From Modicisalibacter radicis (GTDB lineage: Bacteria; Pseudomonadota; Gammaproteobacteria; Pseudomonadales; Halomonadaceae): DNA of 64,000 bases. Below the pieces are notes generated by a model that was given only the letters and a program-made list of their open reading frames with translations, made no database searches and was not told the origin of the DNA. The translations under genes and the position numbers were made by a program. The stretch covers positions 87,984 to 151,983 of the forward strand of contig NZ_CAAHFN010000011.1 of NCBI RefSeq assembly GCF_900961225.1, given 5' to 3'. Within the stretch, counting starts at the first letter, position 1; each line of letters opens with the position of its first letter. Of this stretch, positions 17,737 to 29,256 are shown one piece after another.

Positions 17737-17826
17737 TGCCGAAAGGCAACTCCCTGCCAACGGGGTGCCGCCAAGCGGACTCCCGAACAGGGGTATGACT
17801 TCGCTAACCACTAGGGAGGACATACC
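17737..17826 (+). promoter_or_regulatory. ROSE-like RNA thermometer in the hsp20 leader
   Basis: The leader can form several hairpins: TGCC-GAAA-GGCA at 17737-17748, CCGC-CAA-GCGG at 17768-17778, and a final one where CTTCGCT (17799-17805) pairs with the Shine-Dalgarno AGGGAGG (17813-17819). The last has a G opposite G and contains the TCGCT form of the UYGCU motif that marks ROSE elements, which hide the ribosome site until heat melts the helix. Called by reading, without a folding calculation. Confidence 0.65.
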
Positions 17827-18345
17827 ATGAACACGGCATTCTCGCTGGAACCGCTCTTCCGCCATTCGATCGGTTTCGACCGTTTCAATGACCTGTTCAA
17901 GCGCGCCTTCGAAAGCAACGCGCCAACCGGCTTCCCGCCGTACAATGTCGAGAAGCATGGCGAGAACGAGTACCGGATCGTCCTGGCCGTGGCCGGGTTT
18001 ACCGAGCAGGAACTGAGCATCCAGCTCGAGGGCGGCGTGTTGAGCGTCTCCGGCTCCAAGCCCCAGGCCGAGCAGGACGACAAGGTTCGGTACATGCATC
18101 AGGGCATCGCCCAGCGCTCCTTCAAGCTGACCTATCGGCTCGAAGACCATATCGAGGTGCGCGGTGCGCGACTGGAAAACGGCCTGCTGATCATCGATCT
18201 GCTGCGTGAGATCCCCGAAGCGCAGAAACCGCGCGAGATCGAGATCGATGTCTCGAGTCAGGAGCGCTCCGACATGCGCCGGCTGGAAACCTCGAGGGGA
18301 GAAGCCCCCATGGAGGCATCCGCACGGACGCAAGCATCCACCTGA
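17827..18345 (+). CDS. ibpA: Small heat-shock protein Hsp20 (IbpA-like)
   Basis: A 172-residue ATP-independent chaperone that holds unfolding proteins. The alpha-crystallin domain runs from PPYNVEKHGENEYRIVLAVAGF to ENGLLIIDLLREIPE (about residues 37-137), and the start FDRFNDLFKRAFE is IbpA-like. The C-terminal tail after residue 145 is longer than in E. coli IbpA and lacks a clear IxI/V motif at its end; KPREIEID may serve. It has its own heat-shock promoter, a thermometer-like leader and a terminator, so it is monocistronic. Confidence 0.93.
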   Translation: MNTAFSLEPLFRHSIGFDRFNDLFKRAFESNAPTGFPPYNVEKHGENEYRIVLAVAGFTEQELSIQLEGGVLSVSGSKPQAEQDDKVRYMHQGIAQRSFKLTYRLEDHIEVRGARLENGLLIIDLLREIPEAQKPREIEIDVSSQERSDMRRLETSRGEAPMEASARTQAST

Positions 18346-18387
18346 GCGAGCGGAACGTCGCTTGAACAGACCGGCCTTTGAGACTTC

Positions 18388-18414
18388 GGCCCCGCATTCG
18401 CGGGGCTTTTGTTT
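18388..18414 (+). terminator. Rho-independent terminator after hsp20
   Basis: GCCCCGC and GCGGGGC form a 7-bp stem with loop ATTC and are followed by TTTTGTTT, 43 bases past the hsp20 stop. Confidence 0.88.
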
Positions 18415-18442
18415 GATAGTCATGGGTAAAAACCGCCACCAT

Positions 18443-20842
18443 CTAGAACAATCCCAGTTGCCGATCGATCAGGGCCTCGAAGTCGTCATCGACGAACGGC
18501 AGGATCGCGTCGGCCACCGGCTGCAACTGGCGGCTCAGGTAATGCTGGTAATCGATGGGCGAACGCCACGTCTCCAGCGGCTCCGGCCCCGACAGGGTCA
18601 TCACGTAGCTGATCCAGCCGCCGTGCTGGTACTGGCGCGGTCGGCTGAGCTGGTCGTTGTAGGCGTCGGCGAGGCGCGCCGCCCGCACGTGCGGGGGCAC
18701 GTTGCGCCGGTAATCGTCGAGTCTGCGCCGTAGCCGCTTGCGGTAGATCAGCCGCTCGTCGAATTCGCCGGCGAGAGTACGCCGCACATAGTCGCGGATG
18801 AAGTCGCGGTAGGGCTCACCGACGAAGATTCGCCGGTAGAGCTCCTGTTGAAAGACCTTGGCCAGCGGCGACCAGTCGGCACGTACCGTCTCCAGCCCCT
18901 TGAACACCAGCCGCTCGCTGCCGTCGGTCTCGCGCACCAGGCCGGCATAACGCTTCTTGCTGCCCGCCTCCGCGCCGCGGATGGTCGGCATCAGAAAGCG
19001 CCGGAAATGGGTCTCGAACTGCAGCTCCAGGGCGCTCTCCAGGGTGTATTCCTGACGCAGGTGCTCGCGCCACCACGCGTTGACGCACCGCACCAGATGC
19101 CGGCCGATCCGCCCGGCCTCGTCATCCTCGTGGGCGCGACCCAGCCACACGAACGTCGAGTCGGTATCGCCGTAGATAACGGTATATCCCTCGGCCTCGA
19201 TCAACTCGCGGGTGCGATGCATGATCTGGTGGCCGCGCAGGGTGATCGACGACGACAGGCGCGGGTCGAAGAAGCGGCAGCCCGACGCGCCCAGCACCCC
19301 GTAGAAGGAGTTCATGATGATCTTCAGCGCCTGGGAAAGCGGCGCGTTGCCCTCGTGCTTGGCAATCTCGCGCCCCTGCCAGACCCGCGCCACCATGTCG
19401 GGCAGCGCATGGCGGGTGCGCGAGAAGCGCGCACCGCGAAAGCCGGGCACCGTATCGCTGTCGGATTCGGCCAGCCCCTGCGCCAGCCCCACCGGATCGA
19501 TCAGGAAGGTGCGGATGATCGAGGGGTAAAGGCTCTTGAAATCGAGCACCAGCACCGAATCGTAGAGGCCGGGACGCGAATCCATCACGAAGCCGCCGGG
19601 GCTGTTCTCGCCACGCTGACTACCCAGGCCGGGGGCCACGAAGCCCAACCGGTGCATGCGCGGCAGGTAGAGATGCGAGAACGCTGCCACCGAGCCGCCG
19701 CTGCGATCGGCCGGCAGGCCGGTGACGGTGGCGCGCTCGAGCAGGAAGTCGATCAGCTCGGTTCTGGCGAAGATCCGCGTGACCAGCTCGCAGTCCTTGA
19801 GGTTGTAACGGGCCAGAGCGGGCTTGTCCTCGGCGAACAGCCGATTGATGGCGTCCATGCGCTGATAGGGGTCGTCGATCGCCTTGCCCCCGCCGAGCAG
19901 CTCCCGGGCGACGCTCTCCAGGCTGAACGAGGCGAAACGCCAGGTCGCCTGACGCAGCATCTCGATGCCGTCGATGAGCAATCGCCCGGGCGCGGCGGCG
20001 AAGAAGTGATTGGGATTGCTGGCATGGGCGCGCCACTCCATCGGCGCGCCGCCACGTCCCAACGTCAGTGGCACGGCCAGTTGCTCGGCGTGACGCTGCA
20101 GGATGCGCAGGTCGAACTGGATCAGGTTCCAGCCGATGAGCGCATCGGGATCATGGCGCGCCATCCACGCGTTGAGACTCCTCAGCAGCGCTTCGCGGCT
20201 TTCACAATAGTGGAGTTCGAAGTCGCGGCCCGCTTCGGCCTCCCCGCCCTGCCCGTTCGCCGGCCCCAGCATGTAGACCGTACGCGCCCCGCAGCCCTCC
20301 AGCGCGATCGAATACAGCTCGCCACGCTCGCTGGTCTCGATATCCAGGGAGGCGAGCCTCAGGCGGGGTCGATAATCCGGGGCGGGCTTCAACTGAGCCT
20401 CGGACAGCGAGCCATCCGCCTCGCTCGCGCCCGTGAATTCCACCGGCGCGGTGATGAAGCGCTCCATCAGGTAACGCTCCGGCGGACGAACGTCGGCCTC
20501 GAAGACTTCGACGCCCACAGCGGTCAGACGCCGCTCCAGGTTCATCAATTGACGATGCTGGCGGCAGTATAGGCCCAGCATCGGCCGATGGCGGAAATCG
20601 CAGAGCTCGAGCGGGCGAAGCTCGACGCCCAATTCACCGCCAATCAGCCGCTCGAGCCGAGCACGGTACTCCTCGGGCACGAACGCCACCGAGGACTGCA
20701 ACGGCAGACGCACCTGGCGCGGCCCGGCATCGGTCGCCAGCCAGAACGACACCTCGGTGCCCTCGGGGATGTCCCGCCAATGACGGGTAAGAATGAAGCC
20801 CTGCTGCACCACAGGCGTCTCATGGTGATGGGTTTGAGGCAT
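18443..20842 (-). CDS. polB: DNA polymerase II (family B)
   Basis: A 799-residue family B polymerase for translesion synthesis and restart after DNA damage. The 3'-5' exonuclease motifs are [13 protein letters not shown] (Exo I), [12 protein letters not shown] (Exo II) and YNLKDCELV (Exo III). Polymerase motifs follow: [14 protein letters not shown] (A), [13 protein letters not shown] (B) and [11 protein letters not shown] (C). All catalytic aspartates are present. The start MPQTHHHE at 20842 was chosen because the longer frame adds only unrelated residues; its ribosome site is weak. In E. coli polB is SOS-induced; no perfect LexA box was seen here. Confidence 0.95.
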   Translation of the reverse strand: MPQTHHHETPVVQQGFILTRHWRDIPEGTEVSFWLATDAGPRQVRLPLQSSVAFVPEEYRARLERLIGGELGVELRPLELCDFRHRPMLGLYCRQHRQLMNLERRLTAVGVEVFEADVRPPERYLMERFITAPVEFTGASEADGSLSEAQLKPAPDYRPRLRLASLDIETSERGELYSIALEGCGARTVYMLGPANGQGGEAEAGRDFELHYCESREALLRSLNAWMARHDPDALIGWNLIQFDLRILQRHAEQLAVPLTLGRGGAPMEWRAHASNPNHFFAAAPGRLLIDGIEMLRQATWRFASFSLESVARELLGGGKAIDDPYQRMDAINRLFAEDKPALARYNLKDCELVTRIFARTELIDFLLERATVTGLPADRSGGSVAAFSHLYLPRMHRLGFVAPGLGSQRGENSPGGFVMDSRPGLYDSVLVLDFKSLYPSIIRTFLIDPVGLAQGLAESDSDTVPGFRGARFSRTRHALPDMVARVWQGREIAKHEGNAPLSQALKIIMNSFYGVLGASGCRFFDPRLSSSITLRGHQIMHRTRELIEAEGYTVIYGDTDSTFVWLGRAHEDDEAGRIGRHLVRCVNAWWREHLRQEYTLESALELQFETHFRRFLMPTIRGAEAGSKKRYAGLVRETDGSERLVFKGLETVRADWSPLAKVFQQELYRRIFVGEPYRDFIRDYVRRTLAGEFDERLIYRKRLRRRLDDYRRNVPPHVRAARLADAYNDQLSRPRQYQHGGWISYVMTLSGPEPLETWRSPIDYQHYLSRQLQPVADAILPFVDDDFEALIDRQLGLF

Positions 20843-20918
20843 GGTACTGGCTACCGGCGGGGCTGTCGCCGGGTGTCGACGGCAAGATGAGACCGTCAAT
20901 TCACCCGGGGTTAATCCG

Positions 20919-20951
20919 CTTGTCATGCGCTTGCCAAACGAACGTCATCGC
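20919..20951 (+). promoter_or_regulatory. Pho-box-like triple 11-base repeat upstream of phoD
   Basis: Three adjoining 11-base units read CTTGTCATGCG, CTTGCCAAACG and AACGTCATCGC. Tandem 11-base direct repeats built on TGTCA are the PhoB-binding pattern, and the gene 50 bases downstream is a PhoD-type phosphatase. Only the first unit is close to consensus CTGTCATAAAT. Confidence 0.5.
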
Positions 20952-21000
20952 ATATCGGCAAGGTAATCAGCGAATCGATAACCGATCATCGGGAGGCGTC

Positions 21001-22548
21001 ATGGATTATACGCGCAGGGACATGTTGAAGCTGGGCCTTCAGGGCAGCGTCGCCTTGGGCGCCGTGGCGGCGGCGCCGTCGATCGTGCTGGCCGAGGGAC
21101 GCCGGCCGGTGATCACTTCCGGGGTGATGAGCGGCGACATGCTCACGGATCGCGCGATGCTGTGGTCGAGCGTCGATCGCCCGGCCCGGATGCTGGTCGA
21201 GGTCGCCGACAACCCCGAGTTTCGCGGTGCCCGGCTGCTGCGCGGCCCCGAGACGCTGCCCGAGACGGGCCTGACCGCCAAGCTGGACGCCACCGGGCTG
21301 GGCTCGCTGGACGACGTTCACTATCGCGTGCGCTTCGCCGCGCTCGACGATCACCGGGCCGTCAGCGAGCCGGTCGTCGGCCGGCTTCGCTTGCCGCCGG
21401 CGACCCGCCGCGACGTGCGCTTCGTGTGGTCCGGCGACACCGTCGGCCAGGGCTGGGGGATCGACGAATCGCGCGGCGGCATGACCATCTACGAGACCAT
21501 GCGCCGCCAGCGCCCGGACTTCTTCATCCATTCCGGCGACACGGTCTACGCCGACGGGCCGCTCGAGGAGCGCGTCGAACTGGCCAATGGCGAACTCTGG
21601 CGCAACCTCGTGACACCGGCCAAGCGCAAGGTGGCCGAGACCCTCGACGAGTTTCGCGGCCAGCATGCCTACAATCTCGAGGATGCCAACCTGCGACGCT
21701 TCAACGCGGAAGTGCCGATGCTGGCCCAGTGGGACGATCACGAGACGCTCAACAACTGGTACCCCGGCGAACTGCTCGAGGACGATCGCTACCGCGAGAA
21801 GAACGTCTCGCTGCTCGCCGTCCGGGCACGCCGCGCCTTCCTCGAGGCCATGCCGTTGCGCCAGATGCCCGACGCCCCGGGGCGGATCCATCGCAACTTC
21901 GCCTACGGCCCGGGGCTCGAGATCTTCATGCTGGACATGCGCACCTTCCGCAACGCCAACAGCCGCAACCGCCAGGCAAATGGCGAGGCGCCCTCTTTCC
22001 TGGGCCAGCGCCAGATCGACTGGCTGTTGGGTGCGCTTCGCCGGTCCACGGCCACCTGGAAGATCATCGCCTCCGACATGCCGATCGGCCTGGTGGTGAG
22101 CGACGGCGACGACTTCGAGGCGGTGGCCAACGACGAGCCCGGCGAGCCGCTGGGCCGCGAGCGGGAGATAGCCGGGCTGTTGAAAGCCATCCGCGACGAG
22201 AATATCCGCAACGTGGTCTGGCTGACCGCCGACGTCCACTACACCGCCGCTCACCACTATGCGCCGGAACGCGCCACTTTCAAGGCGTTCGCGCCGTTCT
22301 GGGAATTCGTCAGCGGCCCGCTGCATGCCGGCACCTTCGGTCCGGGCGAGCTCGACGCCACCTTCGGTCCGCGGGTAGCCTTCCAGAAGGCGCCGCCCGA
22401 GGGGCAGTCGAACCTGCCGCCCTCCGCAGGCTATCAGTTCTTCGGCCAGGTCGATCTGGACGGCGAAAGCGAGACCCTGACGGTGACGCTGATGGATTCG
22501 GCCGGCACGGCGCTGCATAGACAGGTGCTCGAACCGCAATCCGCCTGA
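21001..22548 (+). CDS. phoD: PhoD-type alkaline phosphatase, Tat-exported
   Basis: A 515-residue secreted phosphodiesterase/phosphomonoesterase for phosphate scavenging. The twin-arginine signal is YTRRDMLKLGLQGSVALGA with cleavage near VLAEG. A PhoD N-terminal domain covers about 38-140 and the metallophosphatase domain about 145-500, with metal ligands visible in WSGDTVGQG, IHSGDTVYADG, QWDDHETLNNW and LTADVHYTAAHH. Calcium and iron are the cofactors in studied members. GGGAGGCGTC sits directly before the ATG. The repeat at 20919-20951 suggests induction by phosphate limitation. Confidence 0.93.
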   Translation: MDYTRRDMLKLGLQGSVALGAVAAAPSIVLAEGRRPVITSGVMSGDMLTDRAMLWSSVDRPARMLVEVADNPEFRGARLLRGPETLPETGLTAKLDATGLGSLDDVHYRVRFAALDDHRAVSEPVVGRLRLPPATRRDVRFVWSGDTVGQGWGIDESRGGMTIYETMRRQRPDFFIHSGDTVYADGPLEERVELANGELWRNLVTPAKRKVAETLDEFRGQHAYNLEDANLRRFNAEVPMLAQWDDHETLNNWYPGELLEDDRYREKNVSLLAVRARRAFLEAMPLRQMPDAPGRIHRNFAYGPGLEIFMLDMRTFRNANSRNRQANGEAPSFLGQRQIDWLLGALRRSTATWKIIASDMPIGLVVSDGDDFEAVANDEPGEPLGREREIAGLLKAIRDENIRNVVWLTADVHYTAAHHYAPERATFKAFAPFWEFVSGPLHAGTFGPGELDATFGPRVAFQKAPPEGQSNLPPSAGYQFFGQVDLDGESETLTVTLMDSAGTALHRQVLEPQSA

Positions 22549-22794
22549 GTCCGGCATCCAGCCACATCGCCCCGCTCATGACACGGCGTTTGGCGTGATA
22601 GGGTTGGAGGCGCCACGCCGCGCCCGGATTTGGGCTTTTTCTGCGAAAAACACTTGAGCCCCGCCGCCGTCGGGGCGATTATCGGCCCCCTCTTGCCAGG
22701 TGGCCGGGCGTGGCCATGGCCGGGATGGCATCGGGGCGCGGCATCGTGCCCCGCGACTCGATCACTGATGAATTTCCGATCTGGAGGCGAACGC

Positions 22795-23996
22795 ATGAGT
22801 AGAGCCTTGATTATTGGCGCCGGCGGCGTCGGCGGTGTGGTGACGCACAAGTGCGCGCAGCACCCCGAGGTGTTCCACGAAATCTGTCTGGCCAGTCGCA
22901 ACGAAGCGAAGTGCAAGGCGATCGCCGACCAGCTGGACCGCCCCATCCAGACCGCCCAGGTCGACGCCGATGACGTCCAGGCGCTGGTCGCGCTGATCGA
23001 ATCGTTCAAGCCGGACGTGCTGATCCATGTGGCCCTGCCCTATCAGGACCTGGCCATCATGGAAGCCTGCCTGCGTACCGGCGTGCCCTACCTGGACACC
23101 GCCAACTACGAGCATCCGGACGAGGCCAAGTTCGAGTACAAGGAGCAGTGGGCTTACCAGGAGCGCTTCGCCGAGGCCGGCAACATGGCCACGCTGGGCT
23201 GCGGTTTCGACCCCGGCATGACCAACATCTACTGCGCCTACGGCCAGAAGAACCTGTTCGACGAGATCCAGCGCATCGACATCCTGGATGCCAACGGCGG
23301 CGACCACGGCTACCCGTTCGCCACCAACTTCAACCCGGAGATCAACATTCGCGAGATCACCGCGAATGGCCGCTACTGGGAAAAGGGCGAGTGGAAGGAG
23401 ACCGCGCCGCTGGCCGAGAAGCGCAAGTTCGACTTCGATGGCATCGGCGAGAAGGACATCTATCTGCTCTACCACGAGGAGCTCGAATCGCTGTCCCGCA
23501 ACATCAAGGGGCTCGAGCGCATCCGCTTCTGGATGACCTTCTCCGAGAAGTACATCACCCACCTCGAGGTGCTGGAAAACGTCGGCATGACTAGTATCGA
23601 GCCGATTAACGTCAACGGCTGCGAGATCTCGCCGCTGCAGTTCCTCAAGTCGGTGCTGCCCGATCCGGCCTCGCTCGGCCCGCGCACCAAGGGCAAGACC
23701 AACATCGGCGTGATTCTCGACGGCATCAAGGACGGCAAGCGCCGCAAGGTGTACATCTACAACATCAGCGACCATGAGAAGAGCTACGAGGAGGTCAAGT
23801 CCCAGGCGATCTCCTACACCACCGGGGTACCGGCGGTGACCGGCGCGATGCTGATGCTGCAGGGCATCTGGAAGGGCGACGGCGTCTACAACGTCGAACA
23901 GCTCGATCCCGATCCGTTCATGGAGCGCATCGGCGACATGGGCCTGCCGTGGCAGATGGTCGAGCTCGATCCCGACGACGATCCGCTGGCCGATTC

Positions 23997-24000
<4 letters not shown>
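22795..24000 (+). CDS. Carboxynorspermidine/carboxyspermidine dehydrogenase
   Basis: A 401-residue saccharopine-dehydrogenase-like enzyme that condenses aspartate semialdehyde with diaminopropane or putrescine using NADPH. The Rossmann start is ALIIGAGGVGGVVTHKCAQ, and family-typical stretches are PYLDTANYEHPDEAKFEYKEQ, LGCGFDPGMTNIYCAY and DANGGDHGYPFATNFNPEINI. The start has GGAGG 7 bases upstream. The decarboxylase gene follows with a 4-base overlap, so the two make a complete alternative route to spermidine or norspermidine that does not need decarboxylated SAM. Confidence 0.95.
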
Positions 24001-25172
<1,172 letters not shown>

Positions 25173-25318
25173 GCCGGCAACATCCGCGAGACGGGCAGCC
25201 CGCCTCGCGGATGCACCCAGCCGTCAGGCGGGCTACAATCGCCCTTTCGTCCTGGCTCATGCCCGAGTCCTGGCCGACGCCCTTTTCTCCGTTTCCGATG
25301 ACCGCTACTAGAGCCGCC

Positions 25319-27361
25319 ATGCCGACTACCGCCAACGCCAAGCGCAAGATCCTGGTCACCAGTGCCCTGCCCTACGCCAACGGCTCGATCCACCTGGGCC
25401 ACCTGCTGGAATACATCCAGACCGATATCTGGGTGCGCTTCCAGAAGAGCCGCGGTCACGACTGCCATTACGTGTGCGCCGATGATGCCCACGGCACCGC
25501 GATCATGCTGCGCGCCGAGCAGGAGGGCATCACCTCGGAGCAGTTGATCGAGCGGGTCTCGCAAGAGCATCAGGCGGATTTCGCGCGTTTCGGGGTGGCC
25601 TTCGACAACTACCACTCGACGCACTCGGCAGAGAACCGCCTGCACAGCGAGCGCATCTACACCGCGCTGCGCGACGCCGGTCACATCTCGACCCGCGACA
25701 TCGAGCAGATGTACGACCCGGTCAAGGGCCTGTTCCTGGCCGACCGCTTCATCAAGGGCACCTGCCCCAAGTGCAGGACGCCGGATCAGTACGGCGACAA
25801 CTGCGAGGCGTGCGGCGCGACCTACACCCCGGCCGAGCTGATCGACCCGGTGTCGGCGATCTCCGGCGCCACGCCGGAAGTGCGCAGCTCGACCCACTAT
25901 TTCTTCAAGCTGCCCGACTTCGCCGAGTTCCTGAAGGGCTGGGTGCAGCCCGGCCACGTCCAGCCACAGATCGCCAACAAGCTGCAGGAGTGGTTCGCCG
26001 CGGGCCTCAACGAATGGGACATTTCCCGCGACGCGCCCTACTTTGGCTTCGAGATCCCCGACGCACCGGGCAAGTACTTCTACGTCTGGCTGGATGCGCC
26101 GATCGGCTACCTGGCGAGCTTCCAGAACCTCTGCGACCGCGAAGGCATCGACTTCGACAGCTACTGGAAGAAGGATTCCGACGCCGAGGTCTATCACTTC
26201 ATCGGCAAGGACATCGTCTACTTCCACGCGCTGTTCTGGCCGGCGATGCTCGAAGGCGCGAACATGCGCACACCCAGCGCCGTCAATTGCCACGGTTTCG
26301 TCACCGTCAACGGCGCCAAGATGTCCAAGTCACGCGGTACCTTCATCAAGGCCGAGACCTACGCCGAGTATCTCAACCCCGAATACCTGCGCTACTACTT
26401 CGCCGCCAAGCTGACCGCGGGCGTCGACGATCTCGATCTCAACCTCGAGGACTTCGCCTATCGGGTCAATGCCGACCTGGTCGGCAAGGTGGTCAATATC
26501 GCCAGCCGCTGCGCCGGCTTCGTCAAGAAGCTCGGCGACGGCAGGCTCGCCGAACGCGTCGCCCAGCCGGAACTCGTTCGCCGCGCCGTCGACGCCGGCG
26601 AGGCGATCGCCGAGGAGTACGAGGCGCGCGAGTTCGCCCGCGCGATGCGCCGCATCATGGAGCTCGCCGACGAGGCCAACGCCTACATCGCCGAGGCCGA
26701 GCCCTGGGTACTGGCCAAGCAGAAGGGCCGCGAGCAGGAAGTGCTGGACATCTGCTCGGTGGGCATCAACCTGTTCCGCCAGTTGATGGTCTACCTGGCC
26801 CCGGTGGTGCCCGCCATGGCCGAGCAGGCCCGCGACTTCCTGAACCTCGACAGCCTCGCCTGGGAAAGCCGCCATGCACTGCTCGAAGGCCACCCCATCA
26901 ACAAGTTCAAGCCGCTGATGACGCGCATCGAGGGCGAGCGGATCGACGCCATGATCGACGCCTCGAAGGAGGATCTCGCCGTGGAGAAGAAGTTGAAGGA
27001 AACCCCAAAAGGCCCGCTCGCCGACGACCCCGTTGCCCCGGAAATCGCCTTCGACGACTTCGCCAAGGTCGACCTGCGCATCGTGCGCATCGCCAAGGCG
27101 GAATACGTCGAGGGCGCCGACAAGCTGCTCAAGCTGACCCTGGATCTCGGCGGCGAGACGCGCACGGTGTTCTCCGGCATCCGTTCGGCCTACGCCCCCG
27201 AGGCGCTGGAAGGCCACCTGACGGTGATGGTCGCCAACCTCGCCCCGCGCAAGATGCGCTTCGGGGTTTCCGAAGGCATGGTGCTGGCCGCCGGTGGTGG
27301 CGACGGCATCTACCTGCTGGAGCCGCACAGCGGCGCCGAACCCGGCCAGCGCGTCACCTGA
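25319..27361 (+). CDS. metG: Methionyl-tRNA synthetase
   Basis: A 680-residue class I synthetase. Visible are the HIGH region [15 protein letters not shown], the zinc knuckle [18 protein letters not shown], the KMSKS loop [16 protein letters not shown], the helical anticodon domain, and a C-terminal tRNA-binding OB domain ([14 protein letters not shown], about residues 580-680) that mediates dimers. The ATG at 25319 was taken by comparison with family starts; one at 25298 is in frame and also possible since neither has a strong ribosome site. In many gammaproteobacteria metG neighbours mrp; here it does not. Confidence 0.97.
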   Translation: MPTTANAKRKILVTSALPYANGSIHLGHLLEYIQTDIWVRFQKSRGHDCHYVCADDAHGTAIMLRAEQEGITSEQLIERVSQEHQADFARFGVAFDNYHSTHSAENRLHSERIYTALRDAGHISTRDIEQMYDPVKGLFLADRFIKGTCPKCRTPDQYGDNCEACGATYTPAELIDPVSAISGATPEVRSSTHYFFKLPDFAEFLKGWVQPGHVQPQIANKLQEWFAAGLNEWDISRDAPYFGFEIPDAPGKYFYVWLDAPIGYLASFQNLCDREGIDFDSYWKKDSDAEVYHFIGKDIVYFHALFWPAMLEGANMRTPSAVNCHGFVTVNGAKMSKSRGTFIKAETYAEYLNPEYLRYYFAAKLTAGVDDLDLNLEDFAYRVNADLVGKVVNIASRCAGFVKKLGDGRLAERVAQPELVRRAVDAGEAIAEEYEAREFARAMRRIMELADEANAYIAEAEPWVLAKQKGREQEVLDICSVGINLFRQLMVYLAPVVPAMAEQARDFLNLDSLAWESRHALLEGHPINKFKPLMTRIEGERIDAMIDASKEDLAVEKKLKETPKGPLADDPVAPEIAFDDFAKVDLRIVRIAKAEYVEGADKLLKLTLDLGGETRTVFSGIRSAYAPEALEGHLTVMVANLAPRKMRFGVSEGMVLAAGGGDGIYLLEPHSGAEPGQRVT

Positions 27362-27545
27362 CAAAGTTGCACATTCCAGGCCGGTGGCGCCCGCCACTGG
27401 CCCTCCCCCGCATCGAAGCCATGCCATAGCCGGGGACGCGCCTTTTACGCTGCGTCAGGGCACGTTGCCGCCCCTTCCCACCCCTTGCCCGACACCTTCA
27501 GGCAACTCAACTTTCCCGTCGCGACGCCGATAGAGGGAATGACTT

Positions 27546-27563
27546 TGTAAGAAATATCTTACA
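27546..27563. promoter_or_regulatory. GacA-type palindrome TGTAAG-N6-CTTACA
   Basis: TGTAAG, six bases, CTTACA, an exact match to the upstream element bound by GacA/UvrY in front of csr/rsm small-RNA genes in Pseudomonas. It extends to a perfect 8+8 inverted repeat in an AT-rich island 36 bases before the start of the diguanylate cyclase. Confidence 0.65.
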
Positions 27564-27599
27564 AGAAATTGCTCCAATTTTTCACGACGGCGGCTCTCG

Positions 27600-29189
27600 A
27601 TGACACGGATGCTCTCTTCACTGCGCTATCGCTTCATTCTCGCGCTCGGGGTCGTCCTGCTGCTCGCGGTAATGGCGCTCGCCTTGATCGACAAGATGCT
27701 CGTGGTCCCGGCCCTGCTCGCCAAGGAGGCCGAACACGCCAACGCCGAACTCGATCACGCCCAGCGAGCCATCGACAACGAACTCGAGCACCTGAGTCTG
27801 TTGAACAGGGACTGGGCGTACTGGGACGATAGCTACGCCTTCCTTCACGGTCGGGACCGGGAAGCGTACCGGTCGGCCAACCTCGCCGACGGCCTCGTGT
27901 TCGAGGAGGCCAACCTGCGCATGATGGCCTTTCTCGAGCCCGATGGCGCTTTGTACCTGGGGGCCGGCCTGACCCCCGAGGACGGCCGATACCTCACCTG
28001 TCGTCGCCTGGAAGCCGAATGCCGATGGATGGCGACGACCGTCCTGTCAATACAGCGACACATCAAGGCAGGCTTCGACGAGACCCATCCGGCCTGGCTG
28101 ATCGTCGACACAGAACACCTCATGGTCAGTCTCTGGCCGGTGCTCAGAAGCGACGCCAGCGGTCCGAGCGCCGGTTGGCTGGCCATGGTCCGCGTGATGG
28201 ACGACGAATGGATCGCTCACCTGCGACAAAGCACCGGGCTCGACCTGGCGCTGGCGACGATAGCGTCGCTGGGCCCGCATCGGCTGGGGGAGACACTCAC
28301 GCGGGTGAATACCCATACCCTGCTGGCGACACGCCACCTCGAGGCCGCCCCCGAGGCCTTCGACCTGGAACTGCGCGCCAGACTACCGCGCGAGAGCTTC
28401 CGGGCCAGTCTCGACACCTTTCGCTTCGCGCTGTACTGGACCGTGGGCCTGCTCATCGTGGTCATCGTCGTGGTCCTGGTGCTTCTGGAGTGCATGATCC
28501 TGGCCCCGCTTCGACGTCTCGCTGCCTTCAATCAACGCGCGCGCCAGGAGGACAGCCACGAGACGCCATCCGCGTTGCGCTCGCGCGGCGACGAGATCGG
28601 CACCCTGGCCCGGGAATTCCAGCATCTGCTCGATCATCAGCATCGCCAGACCTCGTCGCTGGTCGCCCTGACCCAGCACGACCCGCTGACCGGGCTGGCC
28701 AATCGGCGCCTGTTCAACGACCATCTGACCAAGGTTCTTGATCAGGCCGCCCGCACCCGTTCCCGGGTCGCGCTGATCATGGTCGACATCGATCATTTCA
28801 AGGCCTACAACGATCATTACGGGCATCCCGCCGGCGACCGCTGCCTGGTGGCGATCGCCAACTGCATGCGGCGTCAGTTCAATCAACCCGGCCAACTGGT
28901 GGCGCGTACCGGCGGCGAGGAGTTCATGATCATCCTGCCGGGATACACCCAAGATGCCGGCGCCCATGCCGCCGAGACGCTGCGCCGGGCCGTCGAGGCG
29001 TTGCGCCTGCCGCATGCCGGTTCGCCGATCGCCGAGGTGGTGACGATCAGCCTCGGTGTGGCGCTCTACTCGCCGCAGGCACCCCGCCAGGCCGACGCCC
29101 TGATCATCGCCGCCGATGTCGCCCTTTATGCCGCCAAGCAGGCCGGCCGCAATCGAAGCCGCGTGGAGCACAGCGGCGCCACGTTCTGA
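27600..29189 (+). CDS. CHASE4-HAMP-GGDEF diguanylate cyclase
   Basis: A 529-residue inner-membrane c-di-GMP synthase. A transmembrane helix near 12-35 is followed by a periplasmic CHASE4 sensor (about 40-270; signature [13 protein letters not shown]), a second helix near 282-302, a HAMP-like linker, and a GGDEF domain (about 360-520) with intact active site [13 protein letters not shown] and the substrate-binding [16 protein letters not shown]. No EAL domain is present. The residue four before the I-site position does not read RxxD, so feedback inhibition may be absent. The ATG has a poor ribosome site. The upstream palindrome suggests control by GacA. A broken relative of its GGDEF end lies at 15836-16118. 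Confidence 0.93.
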   Translation: MTRMLSSLRYRFILALGVVLLLAVMALALIDKMLVVPALLAKEAEHANAELDHAQRAIDNELEHLSLLNRDWAYWDDSYAFLHGRDREAYRSANLADGLVFEEANLRMMAFLEPDGALYLGAGLTPEDGRYLTCRRLEAECRWMATTVLSIQRHIKAGFDETHPAWLIVDTEHLMVSLWPVLRSDASGPSAGWLAMVRVMDDEWIAHLRQSTGLDLALATIASLGPHRLGETLTRVNTHTLLATRHLEAAPEAFDLELRARLPRESFRASLDTFRFALYWTVGLLIVVIVVVLVLLECMILAPLRRLAAFNQRARQEDSHETPSALRSRGDEIGTLAREFQHLLDHQHRQTSSLVALTQHDPLTGLANRRLFNDHLTKVLDQAARTRSRVALIMVDIDHFKAYNDHYGHPAGDRCLVAIANCMRRQFNQPGQLVARTGGEEFMIILPGYTQDAGAHAAETLRRAVEALRLPHAGSPIAEVVTISLGVALYSPQAPRQADALIIAADVALYAAKQAGRNRSRVEHSGATF

Positions 29190-29256
29190 AGCGCACTCCC
29201 TCGAAGCGCGCCCGTCGCGCGGTTACAATAAGCGTTTTGCAGCGAGGACGTTGCCG

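Noticed and set aside
18848..20572. 574-residue plus-strand open frame
   Set aside because: It is antisense to polB, whose motifs are all intact; GC-rich codon bias opens such frames.
27362..27545. Possible GacA-driven small RNA on the minus strand left of the palindrome
   Set aside because: No terminator and no GGA-loop hairpins were found there.
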